Assembly: GCF_014529535.1 (NCBI RefSeq)
Contig: NW_023503555.1
Coordinates: forward strand, 1,488,001 to 1,552,000
Source of the DNA: Bradysia coprophila
Lineage: Eukaryota > Arthropoda > Insecta > Diptera > Sciaridae
DNA length: 64,000 nucleotides
Direction: 5' to 3'
The position numbers and the translations under genes were made by a program. The notes under the pieces were generated by a model. The model worked only from the letters and a program-made list of their open reading frames with translations. It was not told the DNA's origin and did no database searches. Shown piece after piece: positions 24,854 to 36,291 of this stretch (within the stretch, counting starts at the first letter, position 1; every line of letters starts with the position of its first letter).

Positions 24854-24966
24854 TAATTTGAAATGAAAAATTGGTGTCAGGGTAGGAGACGAACCCACAA
24901 TCTTCACCTTTCCGAGGCAATGCTCTTACCACTTGAGCTACCCGGCACACTTTTCATTTCAAATTA
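24854..24966. repeat. 16-bp perfect inverted repeat enclosing a tRNA-like sequence
   Basis: TAATTTGAAATGAAAA (24854-24869) is exactly inverted as TTTTCATTTCAAATTA (24951-24966). The tRNA-like sequence fills almost the whole interval. The arms extend the acceptor stem, so the unit is one long cruciform. Confidence 0.8.
24877..24946 (-). tRNA. tRNA-like sequence, probably pseudo-tRNA or SINE head
   Basis: On the minus strand it starts GCCGGGTAGCTCAAGTGG, an excellent box A with a D stem GCTC/GAGC, and ends with GGGTTCGTCTCCTACCC, a box B one base off consensus. The anticodon stem TTGCC/GGTGA holds a 7-nt loop TCGGAAA. Position 33 is C instead of the invariant T, and the acceptor stem has mismatches, so I doubt it works as a tRNA. 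Read literally the anticodon would be GGA (Ser), but there is no long variable arm as serine tRNAs have. Confidence 0.5.
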
Positions 24967-25054
24967 TGTTGAGTCATATTGTTTTCAATGCAATGAATGT
25001 TGATCTGATGGTCACACATACTGAAATGGTCGCCAGAATTAGAATTATTTGAAA

Positions 25055-25430
25055 GGGCATTTATTGCCAAGTTTTTTAACGTTGCGATTTGGCAACGGAC
25101 CAAATGCAACACTAGACTTCACCCACAGCGCAAGGTTGTTAGACTAAAACTGAAGATAAGTTCACAAATAAAGCCAACACTTTTCCCTTTCCCAGGGCTC
25201 ACGTTTGCATTCTAACTCTGGTGACCACCACTGAATCCCGAGGTCAATACAGCGTCTTTGCTTCGCTATTTTTCACTTCACGTGATCAAGTTGGGTAAGG
25301 GAAGAACTGTTTAATTTGATGGTTTGTTTTTGACTCGGCTTAGTATTAATAGCCTCGCGCTGTGTGTGAGTTCCAGTGTTACATTTAGTCCGTTGCCAAA
25401 TCGCAACGTAAAAAAACCAAGCACGGCCCC
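25055..25430. mobile_element. P-element-related MITE
   Basis: Inverted termini of about 75-85 bp share AACGTTGCGATTTGGCAACG (left) and CGTTGCCAAATCGCAACGTA (right), followed by ACACAGCG/CGCGCTGTG. The right half, read on the minus strand (GGGGCCGTGCTTGG, CGAGGCTATTAATACTAA, TTACCCAACTTGATCACGTG, AGCAAAGACGCTGT), matches the start of the transposase-bearing remnant at 58778-59505. This is therefore a non-autonomous derivative of that P-type element. No 8-bp target duplication was found. Confidence 0.8.
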
Positions 25431-26908
25431 CTCTAATATAAGTCGCATTGGAAAATTATAAAGTGGAAAATTTTTGGGATTAACTAAACTTATCAACGTA
25501 AAAGATTTTCATTCCCTTTTGAACCAACTTATCCGCTCACGTAATGTTTGGAGACGACCCACTAGTAGCCACTTCAACAAAATACTTAATTATTATTTCT
25601 TGGCTGCAGTAATTTCGTCACTTAATGGACAACAATTAATTTAGCATAACGTATGGAATGAACTTACTATTCAATGAACATTTTGTATCTAGGTGTATCT
25701 CAGAAAATGATCTCAATGAATTTTCTCCAGTTCCTCAACATCTAAATGTGTTGTTATTGAATTTACTCTTTAGAATCATTTCAACACGCACCATTCCATC
25801 CAACTATAATTTCCATTTTTTTTTTTGAAAAGAATTCAACGAAAACAAATAACTTTATATTCGAAAACCAGATGATTTATGGCTGGATCAAGCGATACTT
25901 TGATATTTCATAGTGTTAATGACGAATAAAGAAACTATTTTCTAAATATTATTGTTAGTCAATCGGAAAATATGGTTTACGATGGCGTTTAAGTTGTGTT
26001 ACAGATAAAGCAAAAAAAAAATTCTAAATAAACAACAATATAATGGAGAGCGAGCGCATGATGGTATTTGAAGTGGTTTTTGTCTATATGGCATATTATA
26101 TACGCACGTTTAAATAAACGTTTGAGCATCAATTATATTTTACGCGTATGATGTCTTGGTTTTGTTTGACTTTCGGTACATCAAAAAAAAAGTTTGTGAA
26201 AAAAAGATTAACACAAAACTTTCTGATGAGAAATAAAGACGAAAAAAAAATCTTTGTATCACGCTCAACGGCTCAACATTTATGTAATTTTTCCTTTGAA
26301 AATAAATAAATATTTTCTCGTTTGATACTAAATAGCACCGATGATATCGTTCCCATTCAATACTCAACACAACAACACACTTTACAATTTTCTTCTTTTT
26401 TTTTGATTTATTGAACGTAATAAACAGTGAAGCACATGTGTGCGGTTAGGATGTAATTAGGAGTGTAATTATACCGGAGATACTTGAGTAGTTTGTTTGT
26501 TTATTGTTGATGTGTGAATAAGCTATTCAATCATAAATTGTAAAAATTTGGAGATCGGTTCTTGGAAATTGAAATGTTAAACAAAATATGATGGTGCCTT
26601 TGAGTTAAATTTGTAGAGGCAAGTTCCACTTAACTTAGACATTTTTTAGCCTCAAATATTTACGTAATGGAAAACAAATTGAAATGGTGCGAGAATTGTT
26701 TTCAATGGAAAACGACTTCAGAAAGATTCCGCGGATATTTCTTTGAAAACGATTTTGAAAGCTTTTCGGAAAGCTTCACAATTTTGGACTGGGTATTGCA
26801 ACATTCAGTAAACAGTATTTTTTTACAGAGTTTTTCAGAGTGGCTTTAGAATTTTCACATATTTCCCAAATTTTCAGACGTTTTCCAGGATTATTTTCTC
26901 TATTTTTT
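25431..26908. other. Intergenic DNA
   Basis: Nothing recognisable. AT-rich with poly-A and poly-T runs near 25.8, 26.2 and 26.4 kb. Confidence 0.5.
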
Positions 26909-27072
26909 TCAATGAAAGTGTAAAACAGGTATGGTCGATCGTTCGCCCGGAGGACATAAAAATTTGATTTACGCACTCAAACGCACTCATTTTTATATTA
27001 TTTTGACATAATTTATTAATGCGTTTAAGGTGAATTTGCTGATCGGCCATACCTGTTCTGTACTTTCATTGA
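26909..27072. mobile_element. MITE family C, copy 2 (reverse of copy 1)
   Basis: Begins CAATGAAAGTGTAAAACAGG and ends CCTGTTCTGTACTTTCATTG, with CGCCCGGAGGACATAAAAAT, ACGCACTC, TTTTGACATAATTTATT and GCGTTTAAG inside. It is the reverse-complement counterpart of 17688-17855 and sits in low-complexity TTTTTTC/GAAAA sequence. Confidence 0.8.
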
Positions 27073-27731
27073 TTTTTTCAAGAAAAATATGGGAAAATCT
27101 AGGAAAATTAGAGAAAATTCCTCAGAAAATTCAAGAAAATGATGAAAAATGTATTTCCAAAGTGCATGATATTTCACATATTTTTTGTATTGTATCAGTG
27201 ATATAGATCGACTTTGCAAAGCCTCCTTCTAATACTGAATCTGTGGCCAACTTCTTATTTATTTTGTTTTCTGAACAAACTTTGGTTCCGAACGACCGTG
27301 AAACAATGTTTTCATCTCCTTTTGAGAGCAATTAACTTTCAACAGATAGCAATCATATCCCTTTAATAACTATCTAAATCTTTTATTCCAACCCGTATGT
27401 CCACCAATTTTTTTTTTAGTAGTTTATAATATTAACAATAAGTCAAAAATACTGGATAAGTTTAGCCATTCAAAGAAACAATGCTGCGAGTGTAATGGCT
27501 ACATTCGATACGTCGGAAAATATGAACGAGATATTTTATATTTTGTAAACGCTTTATTTCTTGTAAAAAAAAACGTTTTGTAAAAAACTAAATAAAATGA
27601 AACCAAAATACTGGAAATTTTAATCGGTTCATCTGTTTTTAAAATTGAAGCTGCATTACTTCTTTGAATTTCAATTGAAAACTGTCAAATCCTTGTCAAC
27701 CAAATTAATTAGTAAAATGTTAAAACAAGAA

Positions 27732-27863
27732 ATCTTTTACTTCTTTCAAGCTAACTTCAAAAAAATCTTTTACTTCGTTGGTTTAACATGCATTTTCCTA
27801 AAAACGATAGATTGGCCAGAGTTCATCGATTATTTTTATTGTCGCTGTCAATAACAGATGACA
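27732..27863 (-). repeat. Dispersed repeat family A, copy 4 (reverse)
   Basis: Two copies of AATCTTTTACTTC about 40 nt apart, then TTTAACATGCATTTTCCTA and GTCGCTGTCAATAACAGATG. Confidence 0.6.
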
Positions 27864-28195
27864 TGACCCACTTGACCCACATGACTCATTAGTATTGAGT
27901 GTCATTACGATCACAAACTAATTCCATTAAAAATTATCTCTCAAGATCTCAGCGTGTCTATTTCCATTGATCGCTGCGATGTAAGAGATCAATTTCTGTG
28001 ATGCAAAATCAATGCAAAATAGCAAACAAAATGAAAATCACTCAACGGTCTATTTATGTAATGTGGCCGACTTTATATAAAGGGAAGCGTATCACCCACC
28101 ATACAGCGTTTAAATCTCCTACTTCTTTTGCATCGCTTAGAGTTTTGGGAAGACTGGGACATCAAAAGTCATGTCGTTACAGTATTTGATACCCC

Positions 28196-28296
28196 GAATC
28201 ATGTACTTCTTTAATTTACCTATCATTCCACTATGTAAGAGAACACTAACCTGAGCTCATCGTTTAATTTTGTCCTTGTTGTTGATAACAGATGAC
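28196..28296 (-). repeat. Dispersed repeat family A, copy 5 (reverse)
   Basis: Reads ATCATGTACTTCTTTAATTT, CTAACCTGAGCTCATCGTTT and TTGTTGATAACAGATGA. It is diverged but carries the GAGCTC block in the right place. Confidence 0.55.
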
Positions 28297-29956
28297 CAGT
28301 CGCTTCTAAGTCATGGAAGCTCAATTTCACTCCTCAAAGAGTAAATCCATAGGCAATCAATAGGACTAGCTATGTAAGAGAAACATAATGCTGAAAACCG
28401 ACTGCAAGCTCAAAATCAATTTTTCTCGCTGTAAGTCGATGGTGTAATTCAGAAAAACTTGTTTCACATAACAATACGACGCGTATTTGGACTAGTCACA
28501 GCTTCATTGGCCGTTCGCAAAGACGGAACCATTTAACATTTCCATCACTTACCTACTACCAACCACCTACTTGCAACTCTGTTCAAAGCCAAATTAACAT
28601 AGCGCAGTCACGTAAATGTCGAAAATATTTTCACTAAAAATGCAATAAATTCTTAAAACATTCACTTCTCATCTAAACACGATGATGGCTACACATTAAA
28701 CAACACATCAATATGCAGAGAGAATAAAGAAGCGCCCATAAAAAACGCACATAAATTTTGTTTTCGAGTCTTTAACTTTGCGGACTTGTCACTTTGTGCA
28801 GAATGCCGAATAACATTCAAAACTGTAGAGAGAAGAGGGCCCGAAAAAAATATTGAAAAATCATTGCTCTGGGACTTGCTAAATGACTTTTTCTTCGGAC
28901 TTTTGTTATTGATTTTGTTATTTTTATAAAAAAAAGTTTTTTTTTTTTAGTTTTATGTGCACGACAACAGAATGGAGTAAATGTCTCAATTCTGAAGATG
29001 ACGATATTTGATTTTTGGAAGCCAATGTTAACAATTTTTTGTGTTACAGTATCATTTATTTAACATCGAGTTAAGATAATGTCGGCATCGTTTGTGATCA
29101 ATGGTTACAGAGTCAGGAAAAAAAAAATGAAAACGAAGAGAAGAAACAACAAAACAAAGAAAAACAATAATTCGTTGGTTAACGCAGAGAGTATATAGTT
29201 AGAGTATCATCGATAACTATTGATCATTTTGATGTTTATGCGTGTAGGCGGAGTTCGGCATTTATTTGATCTATTTGTCCCATCGTACCATCTTAATACA
29301 CATAAATATGTCAATAAATGTTGAGTTTTGGTTTTATTTTGATGTTTTTGCGCGGTGCAGTGGCATTTTGGGAAGAAGAATGGCCCAAAAGAATGGTCAT
29401 ATTGATAACACAAAATGGACGGATGAGGGAATATTTTTGTCAACGATGTAGGTAAACGTTTTCTTTTTTTCAATTACACAATCAATTAGGTCATGAGCTC
29501 GATATGTATGGAATATATATATATATATATTTGTCCAATCGGGAGGTGACATAGTCAATAGAATTTTATTGATTCTGAGTCTGTCGATGCATGTAACAAA
29601 GGCCGGAAACAATTTTCTCTGGATTCCAACGTATTTAGTTTACTTATTGTGAATTGAGAGAAATTTTAAACGGTAAAAATTTTATATTGACTTAATCTTC
29701 TGTTCTAATCGATTTTTTACTTATTTTGCTTGAACTGGTGGTTGTTCGTCGTTGGTGTTAATTTAGATTCGATGTGTTGTGTCCGAAAAAGTACCTAAAT
29801 GTTTTTGTGCTGGACCCAAACTCTTCTTGAATTTTTATTAATCTTACACAAATGACAAGCTCATTAGACATAGAACTTGATTGATCTAACAATATTTTTC
29901 GACAGACTGAAATCTTTTACTTCATTTTGTTTAACACATATTTTGCTATAAAAGAC
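28297..29956. other. Intergenic DNA
   Basis: No gene seen. Holds an (AT)n microsatellite at 29513-29531 and a family-A core (AAATCTTTTACTTCATTTTG) at about 29911-29930, immediately beside the LTR element insertion. Confidence 0.5.
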
Positions 29957-30127
29957 TGTTAAGATTTGATGATTCTGCACAGCGAAATAAAAGACGATCT
30001 TTACCCGGTGGAGGTACAAACAAGAAGAACATTTATTGTCACATATGATTACGACTATGTACAACAATATGACTAGACCGATATGTCCATATGAACAACA
30101 TTGAAATATGAATTCCTAAATTCAACA
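29957..30127 (-). repeat. LTR (3' LTR in the element's own orientation)
   Basis: 171 bp, starting TGTTAAG and ending TTCAACA on the plus strand. By eye it is identical to the copy at 31653-31823. A purine-rich AGGGAGAG on the minus strand abuts it internally and fits a polypurine tract for an element transcribed on the minus strand. Confidence 0.9.
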
Positions 30128-31652
30128 CTCTCCCTGAATGAATATTTCAATTCTTGTCAATAAACTAACGAAAAACTCTCCCTGAATTGGAAAAATTCTT
30201 TCTCATCACAATTTAAGGTAAAAAATAAATTCTTTGTGAAATAATGTTGCAAAACATAAAAAAAACACAAAATCTTCACACAATAATAGCGTTGAGCGTA
30301 TCCTTCGATCAGACACTTTTACCGATAATGAATCTCTCATCTCAGACCCCAATTGCTCGTCGTCATTGTACCGAACATCGTATTCCAAATTTGCATAATC
30401 GCCACGCCCAATGTTGCCAGTTTGATCTAATCATCGTTACAATCAAAGACGCCATTTCTCCGGTGATTCATACGACCGAATACTTCCCTTCTTTGACCAC
30501 ATGATTCGCCTCCAAACGCAGACACACAATGAATCGTCTCGGATAACTCCAATGTTTCTGACTTCTTGGCAAACGATGTAACCGCCGATATTGATATTTT
30601 GTCCTCATACGCGCGACGAAATTTAATCGATTTACACAGCTGATGAAACGTGACAACCTTCCATCGCCGAATTAAACCTCTTCGTCGCCTATATCCTTCT
30701 TATGACGAGATTCTAATTGACCAGATTCCAATTGAACATGCGGTTTCCGAAACATAACCTCATTTCGCCGGAACCACAATTTCTCCGGATTGTCTTGTTC
30801 AATTTCATGTACACTGTCCATCGATACGACGCCACCATTTGTACGACCAAAACCATTTGAACAGCCAGCTGAACGACCCAATTTTATCGCTTTTACATCA
30901 ATTTTCTCCTGATGATGCTTATCGCCGTTGATTCATTCGGTGTGACCGAAAAACCTTCCAAAATCACGCCAGATTTTACCTTTTTCGTCGTCCGAATCCT
31001 TCTCACACGGCACGCCACCATCCATTTGAACAATCGAGCGATCCAATTTGACCTTGCTTTCACACAAAATTTCGCCTTGATGATTGCCTTTGATTCACTC
31101 GGTGTGATCGAAAAAAAAACCTTGTAAAATCACGCCGGATTTTACCTTTTTCGTCGTCCGAGTCCTTCTCACACAGCACCATCCATCCATGATTTTTGTG
31201 TTAAGCCCTTCTGTCGTTTTCTTTTCAGCGTTTCCTCGCAGTCCAATACAGTTCGCACCATTTTCGCAGATCCACCAGCCTTCAAATTGTTCTAATCCAT
31301 TTTGATTCGATGATTTTCAATGAATGTGCATGAGTTCCTCGCGAACCAAAACCACAAATTTTCCGAATTTCGTGCTTTGCGTTTGTTGCTCGAGCCATTC
31401 CCTTTTGTTGCTTTGACGATTTCTCGCACAATCCGATCCGATGAATTTGCTCACAACAATCCGCAGTCATCGAAAATTTTTACAGTTGTCCTTGTTCGCA
31501 CCAAAATTTTATCCGATAAAATCGAAAAATTTTCTTTGCAATCGCACACTATCCATGCCGGTAAACGATTTCGAAAAACAATTTGTTGTCGATCTGCGGC
31601 TTCTGTTCTTCACTTCTCGACTTTTATTTTCGCGTTCCTGGGCTCCATAACC

Positions 31653-31823
31653 TGTTAAGATTTGATGATTCTGCACAGCGAAATAAAAGACGATCTTTAC
31701 CCGGTGGAGGTACAAACAAGAAGAACATTTATTGTCACATATGATTACGACTATGTACAACAATATGACTAGACCGATATGTCCATATGAACAACATTGA
31801 AATATGAATTCCTAAATTCAACA
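31653..31823 (-). repeat. LTR (5' LTR in the element's own orientation)
   Basis: Second 171-bp LTR. On the minus strand it opens TGTTGAATTTAGG and is followed by the putative primer-binding site. The AAGAC duplication follows directly at 31824. Confidence 0.9.
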
Positions 31824-31828
31824 AAGAC

Positions 31829-32515
31829 GATGCAAGCCAGAGTTCACAATTTTTGGTTAATTGGATGTGTGGGTGCCCAAAAGAAGACCGAGTTTATAAG
31901 TAGTGGTCCCACACAGTGCTATAGACGTATGTAGTGCTGATTATATGATCCATCGATTTTTGTTGTTCTTCTATAGCCAGGTTTTGGACTTCAATCAATA
32001 TTTTTGACAGCGAAATTGACTTTTTCGTTAAAATAGATTGATGACTGTTTATTACTTGATTCTGATATAAATTTATCGACAAACTGAAATACAATCTTTT
32101 ACTTCACTAGTTTTAGCACAAACATTTTGCTATAGAAGACGTTGTTAAATCAATATTTATTTCTGACGCAATGACATACAAGTTGTCCAATTTTCTAACA
32201 AATTTTTGAATTTAAAAAGAGAAATGTCCCGAAATTTTAATGACTGACGATGTTGACTCTTTACCATTATACTGAGCTTATTTTTTTCGTCGTATGTACA
32301 TAGGTAGATACATATGAGATGTCGAGTGTAATCCTCGTGGGTATGTAATTTGAAATAAAAAACGACAATGATTTTTGTCTTATTGGATATAAAGTCGCTC
32401 CCATGTATAATACACTGTCAAGACCTTAAATATAATAGTATGTTATCTGAGGTCTGAAAGTATCGTAGCCTGAACACACGGACAATGCGAAAATTCAAAT
32501 CCTGTCTCAAATTCA
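31829..32515. other. Intergenic DNA
   Basis: No gene. A reverse family-A core (CAATCTTTTACTTCACTAG) with TTTTGCTATAGAAGACG lies at about 32091-32142. It resembles the sequence flanking the left side of the LTR element. Confidence 0.5.
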
Positions 32516-32519
32516 AAAC

Positions 32520-32690
32520 GCATTATTCATCTGTTATCGATAACAAGGTCAAAAATAATTACAAGCCCTGGCTAATATTGTCCTTTATACAGTAAAATAC
32601 ATGTTAAAACAATTGAAGTACAAGATTTGAAATCAAAGTAATAGACCCAATAATACTAGTCATATATGCCAGCTGTCTGTAACAGGTTAA
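32520..32690 (+). repeat. Dispersed repeat family A, copy 6
   Basis: Starts ATTCATCTGTTATCGATAAC and runs through GTCCTTTATACAGTAAAATA, TTGAAGTACAAGATTTGAA and TGTCTGTAACAGGTT. It lacks about 30 bp present in copies 1 and 2 after AAATCAAA. Confidence 0.65.
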
Positions 32691-33015
32691 ACTAGATGTG
32701 ATTGTTAGTATCCGTTTTGGTTGTCAGTGACGGATGTTAAATGGTTCTATTATATCAACTTCAACTTCTACTTTTTAATGTACAGTATTGGTACCAAGTT
32801 ACCCTGCTTGATTTAACCCCCAAAATTAAATTATGCAAATTCCGTTGGTAAAAAGACAATTTGTTTGGGGTCAAACTATCGGAGCGGTCTCGGGATTCGT
32901 TTGGTTTTGTACAAGCGATAACGGATAAGCGATAATGGATAAGCTTGTCCTGAGTCCTGACGGAAGCTGAACTAACGGATATCTACTAGCCAATGAAACA
33001 TACGACCGACAGTAA

Positions 33016-33268
33016 TGGCATTGCGTTTCCGGAGCAGGCGTTGAAGATACAGCGGGAAACTGGGTGTTTGGCCAAAATGCAGGGTTACTTGTGCATAACG
33101 TAAGTTTGTTCGCAGTACAAGAGTTAAAAGAGTTGAAGGAAATTTCTGTTCTAAAAATTTTGAACTTCGAAGAGGACTTTGTCTATGGATGCGATTCGGG
33201 CGGTTTTTCTGTCACATCACTTGTGCTTGGTTGCCGTCGAATCGACAAAGCCACTATTACTTCTTTTG
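33016..33268 (+). pseudogene. Possible orphan exon or gene fragment
   Basis: A frame without a credible start codon reads about 80 codons of balanced composition (VEDTAGNWVFGQNAGLLV, later FVYGCDSGGFSVTSLVLG, CRRIDKATITSFE) and ends exactly at a good splice donor, GAG-GTAAGTATT, at 33269. A second donor-like GTAAGT is inside, at 33099. I recognise no family. No matching acceptor or downstream exon is evident, so this could be a captured exon, a decayed gene or chance. Confidence 0.3.
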
Positions 33269-33319
33269 AGGTAAGTATTTTGGAGCAGATAACTACAAAA
33301 TCTATTATTATCTAAGAAC

Positions 33320-36283
33320 TGAAGATATTTTTCCTCTAACCAATAATAGATGTTAAAATATAGGCTCAAAAAGGTGAAAATCAGTTCGAAATTGACCTGA
33401 TTCGAACAATTCCATTAAAACTACTGTTTTATTCAACTTAAACTAATTCAACCTTAATCTTAAACAACCTGGACTCGACATGTTATAACAACACTTATGC
33501 AACAAAATTTATATGAGATGCTGTCTCCTTAATATAATATTTTTAGAATATCAGTGGAATATCAAATGCTTAAAACAATGAAACAAAACACCTTATTCTC
33601 AGTCTCGAAACGAGAATGGATGCAATTATAAAATCAAAATAAAATCGAAAACCCGAAATGGTAAAATGGATAAAACTTTCAATTTATTTTATTGATGTTG
33701 AAATTTGTAATTCTCACCTTAGCGCCATTAATCATAATGTTGAATCAAAATAAAATGTTTCATTAAATAACCGAAAACATAAACAAGAATTCAATTTGTT
33801 AACGTTATACGGTCCATGATATCCATCTAATTGATGGGTATTTTAGGTATATTTTTAGGACTTTTGGTTTCGAAACAAAAAAAAAATTAATTCTGAAGTG
33901 AATAGTGAATTCAATGTGCAACTAAAAATAAAACAATAAAATTTAATGCGTCCATGGCTCACATATTAAATTTAAATCCAAAATGATATTAAAGCTATGC
34001 GGGCAAGTGAATTCTTTAAGTAGTGAGTCTACAGAGCTTGTATTATATTAAGTTTGGTTTACTTTCAACAAAAAGTGCTCCGTGTGAGAGCCGTGAGAGA
34101 GCGAACTGTCAAGTAAACAAAGCAAAAATTGAACAAATTCAATTTTGTCTATCACACGAAGTACTTATTTGGTAAGTGGAAATCAAGCATTATCGACAGT
34201 TACAGCAAAATAAATAAAAGCGATGTATACAAACTCTCATTTGGTCTTACGCTGCAAAGCTAATGTTAAAAGTAATGCAGGAAAAGACTTTGCAATATTT
34301 AAATGAAAGTGCTTATCAAACGAAGTAACAGATTCGATAATTGCATGATGTTTGTGAAAGGGTAATAGTAGATTACGATTACATTGGATATAGCGAAAGT
34401 AATTCATTATTTATGAGGTAACAGTTGTCGAGAAATGGTTATCGAAGAAAGTGGCTCAAGAACTCACAAGTGCCACAAGGTTGTTTGGTTGTTTCCGAAT
34501 TAATGAATTACGTAGCAATTTCTGGTTTTGCCTGTTTTTGAATTCGCATTAAATAAAACAACAATATTATCCATGTAATGGCTCAATTTCGTTTGTGGTA
34601 AACTCTGGTAAACTGCTATGTAATTGTCAACTTTCGGACCGGTCAGGCAATAGATTGTGGAAATTGTCACTACCGCAAAAATCAGCGATGGCACTGCCTT
34701 CGAGACGGTCTTTTGAGATACGAAATTCAAAAATCAAAATCATTTGTCCTGTGAAATAGTGCTCAAATCCATAATCTATAAACACTTTGGTTTCTCCTGT
34801 AATAACCAATTTTTTTAATTTTCCCATTCCTGATTTTGGAGTCTGCCTACGAAACTGGTAGATGTCGCGACTGCATTTTCATGTACGAAATTCCAGTCTG
34901 GGACTAATTAGCCTTAGACCTTGAAGGAAAATATGAAGAAATCAAAGAAACGTTCAGAGACAATAGCGGTTGGTTTTACGACCAAATCTTCGTTTAATTT
35001 TTGTAATATGAAAAGTACTAATTGCGGTTGAGACCACAATATCTTTGTCGTAGGCTGTTGGTAAAGACAGATGACAAAATCTTTAAATGGTTTGTTGTTC
35101 GATCGGAAACTACGCTTGTTAGGCAGCAATTTATGAGGAATCCAGAACACACTACGAAAAACGTATTATCCATTTAATTACAAAACCTACTTTCAAGTGT
35201 TAATCCATTCCATCAATCGCGGCATGCGCACAAAGCTGCCGCATTTAAATAATTTGTCTCTAATATCAATTTCACGGTTGCTCCATTTTTTCTTCTTCTC
35301 TTCATCGGAACACCAACAGAAAAAACGCGCAATTAATAGAGACTTTACAAATTCAAATTTCATTCCACATTCGAAATGAAATCGATAAAAATAATTATTT
35401 AAATTACTCCATCACCCAATCAACTACCAACAAAAAGCGCTTCACAGCTTGATTTATTTGTAACTAAATATCAATAATGATAAATAAACACGAAAAACAT
35501 TAAAGAAAATGTAACACACAACATTTTCAAAAATGATATACAATTTAAATCGTGGCGTTGTTGGCTGTGGGATATAAATATTATATTCGGTGAACACACC
35601 ATCGCCATACGATTTTAAAAGACACATTATACACCGTGTCCGCGCGGTGTAATATTATTGTTGTACTATGAACCGAAATGCTATTATAACTAACTCGTGT
35701 TGTGCCTCTAGCTCTATGTTATAATTTTCAGATTTATATTTTGTGATATAAACGTAGAGGGAAGCTTAATAACGCACACACCAGAATAGACGAAAAAAAA
35801 TGAATTAAATAAACCTATAACCGCTGCTTTCAGTGTATCACAACTGTAAAATGAAGTAATGCCTGTTTAAAGCCCATGCTGTGATAAAAACTACAATTTC
35901 CTATAAAAGATCAAAAAGAATTTGTTTTTGTTGAACGTAATAATGATGGGGTTTTATTCGAATGTTTACGAAGTACATAAATTAGATAAAAAAAAACATT
36001 TTTAATGGACTCGATGATCTGGTCGATAGAGTTGTACTGAACAACTAAGTACTCGGATTTTATGAAAGGATTCAATGTTACATAAAAAATAGAGAAACAC
36101 CGTTTGGCATGTCAAATAACGTTTGCCACTTATTTAATTCCCTTGACTGAAAGTCATGGGTCTTACGGATGATAAACACCCTAAAATGTTTGTCACACAA
36201 TGATCACTACTATGGTTGAAAATGCATGAATGTATGACCAAAAACCTTAAATACAGAAAATGTTTGTCACACTTTGATGATTC
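33320..36283. other. Intergenic DNA
   Basis: No supportable gene. A family-A core (CGAAGTAACAGATTCG) lies near 34323. Short minus-strand frames at 34.5-35.15 kb have no recognisable domain. Confidence 0.5.
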
Positions 36284-36291
36284 GTTGATAA

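Larger units (their letters stand above)
29957..31823 (-). mobile_element. Non-autonomous LTR retrotransposon, Ty1/copia-like
   Basis: 1867 bp with two 171-bp LTRs that look identical and a 5-bp target duplication AAGAC on both sides (29952-29956 and 31824-31828). On the minus strand the sequence right after the 5' LTR reads GGTTATGGAGCCCAG, close to the initiator-Met-tRNA half used as primer site by copia (GGTTATGGGCCCAG), and AGGGAGAG precedes the 3' LTR. The 1.5-kb interior has no intact gag or pol. It carries a partial tandem duplication (period about 162 bp, 30905-31185) whose minus-strand frames both contain TTKKVKSGVIL. It must have moved with enzymes from another copy. Identical LTRs indicate a recent insertion. 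Confidence 0.9.

Noticed and set aside
31320..31658. 112-codon plus-strand frame inside the LTR element
   Set aside because: It is antisense to the element's inferred direction and has no retroviral-type motif.
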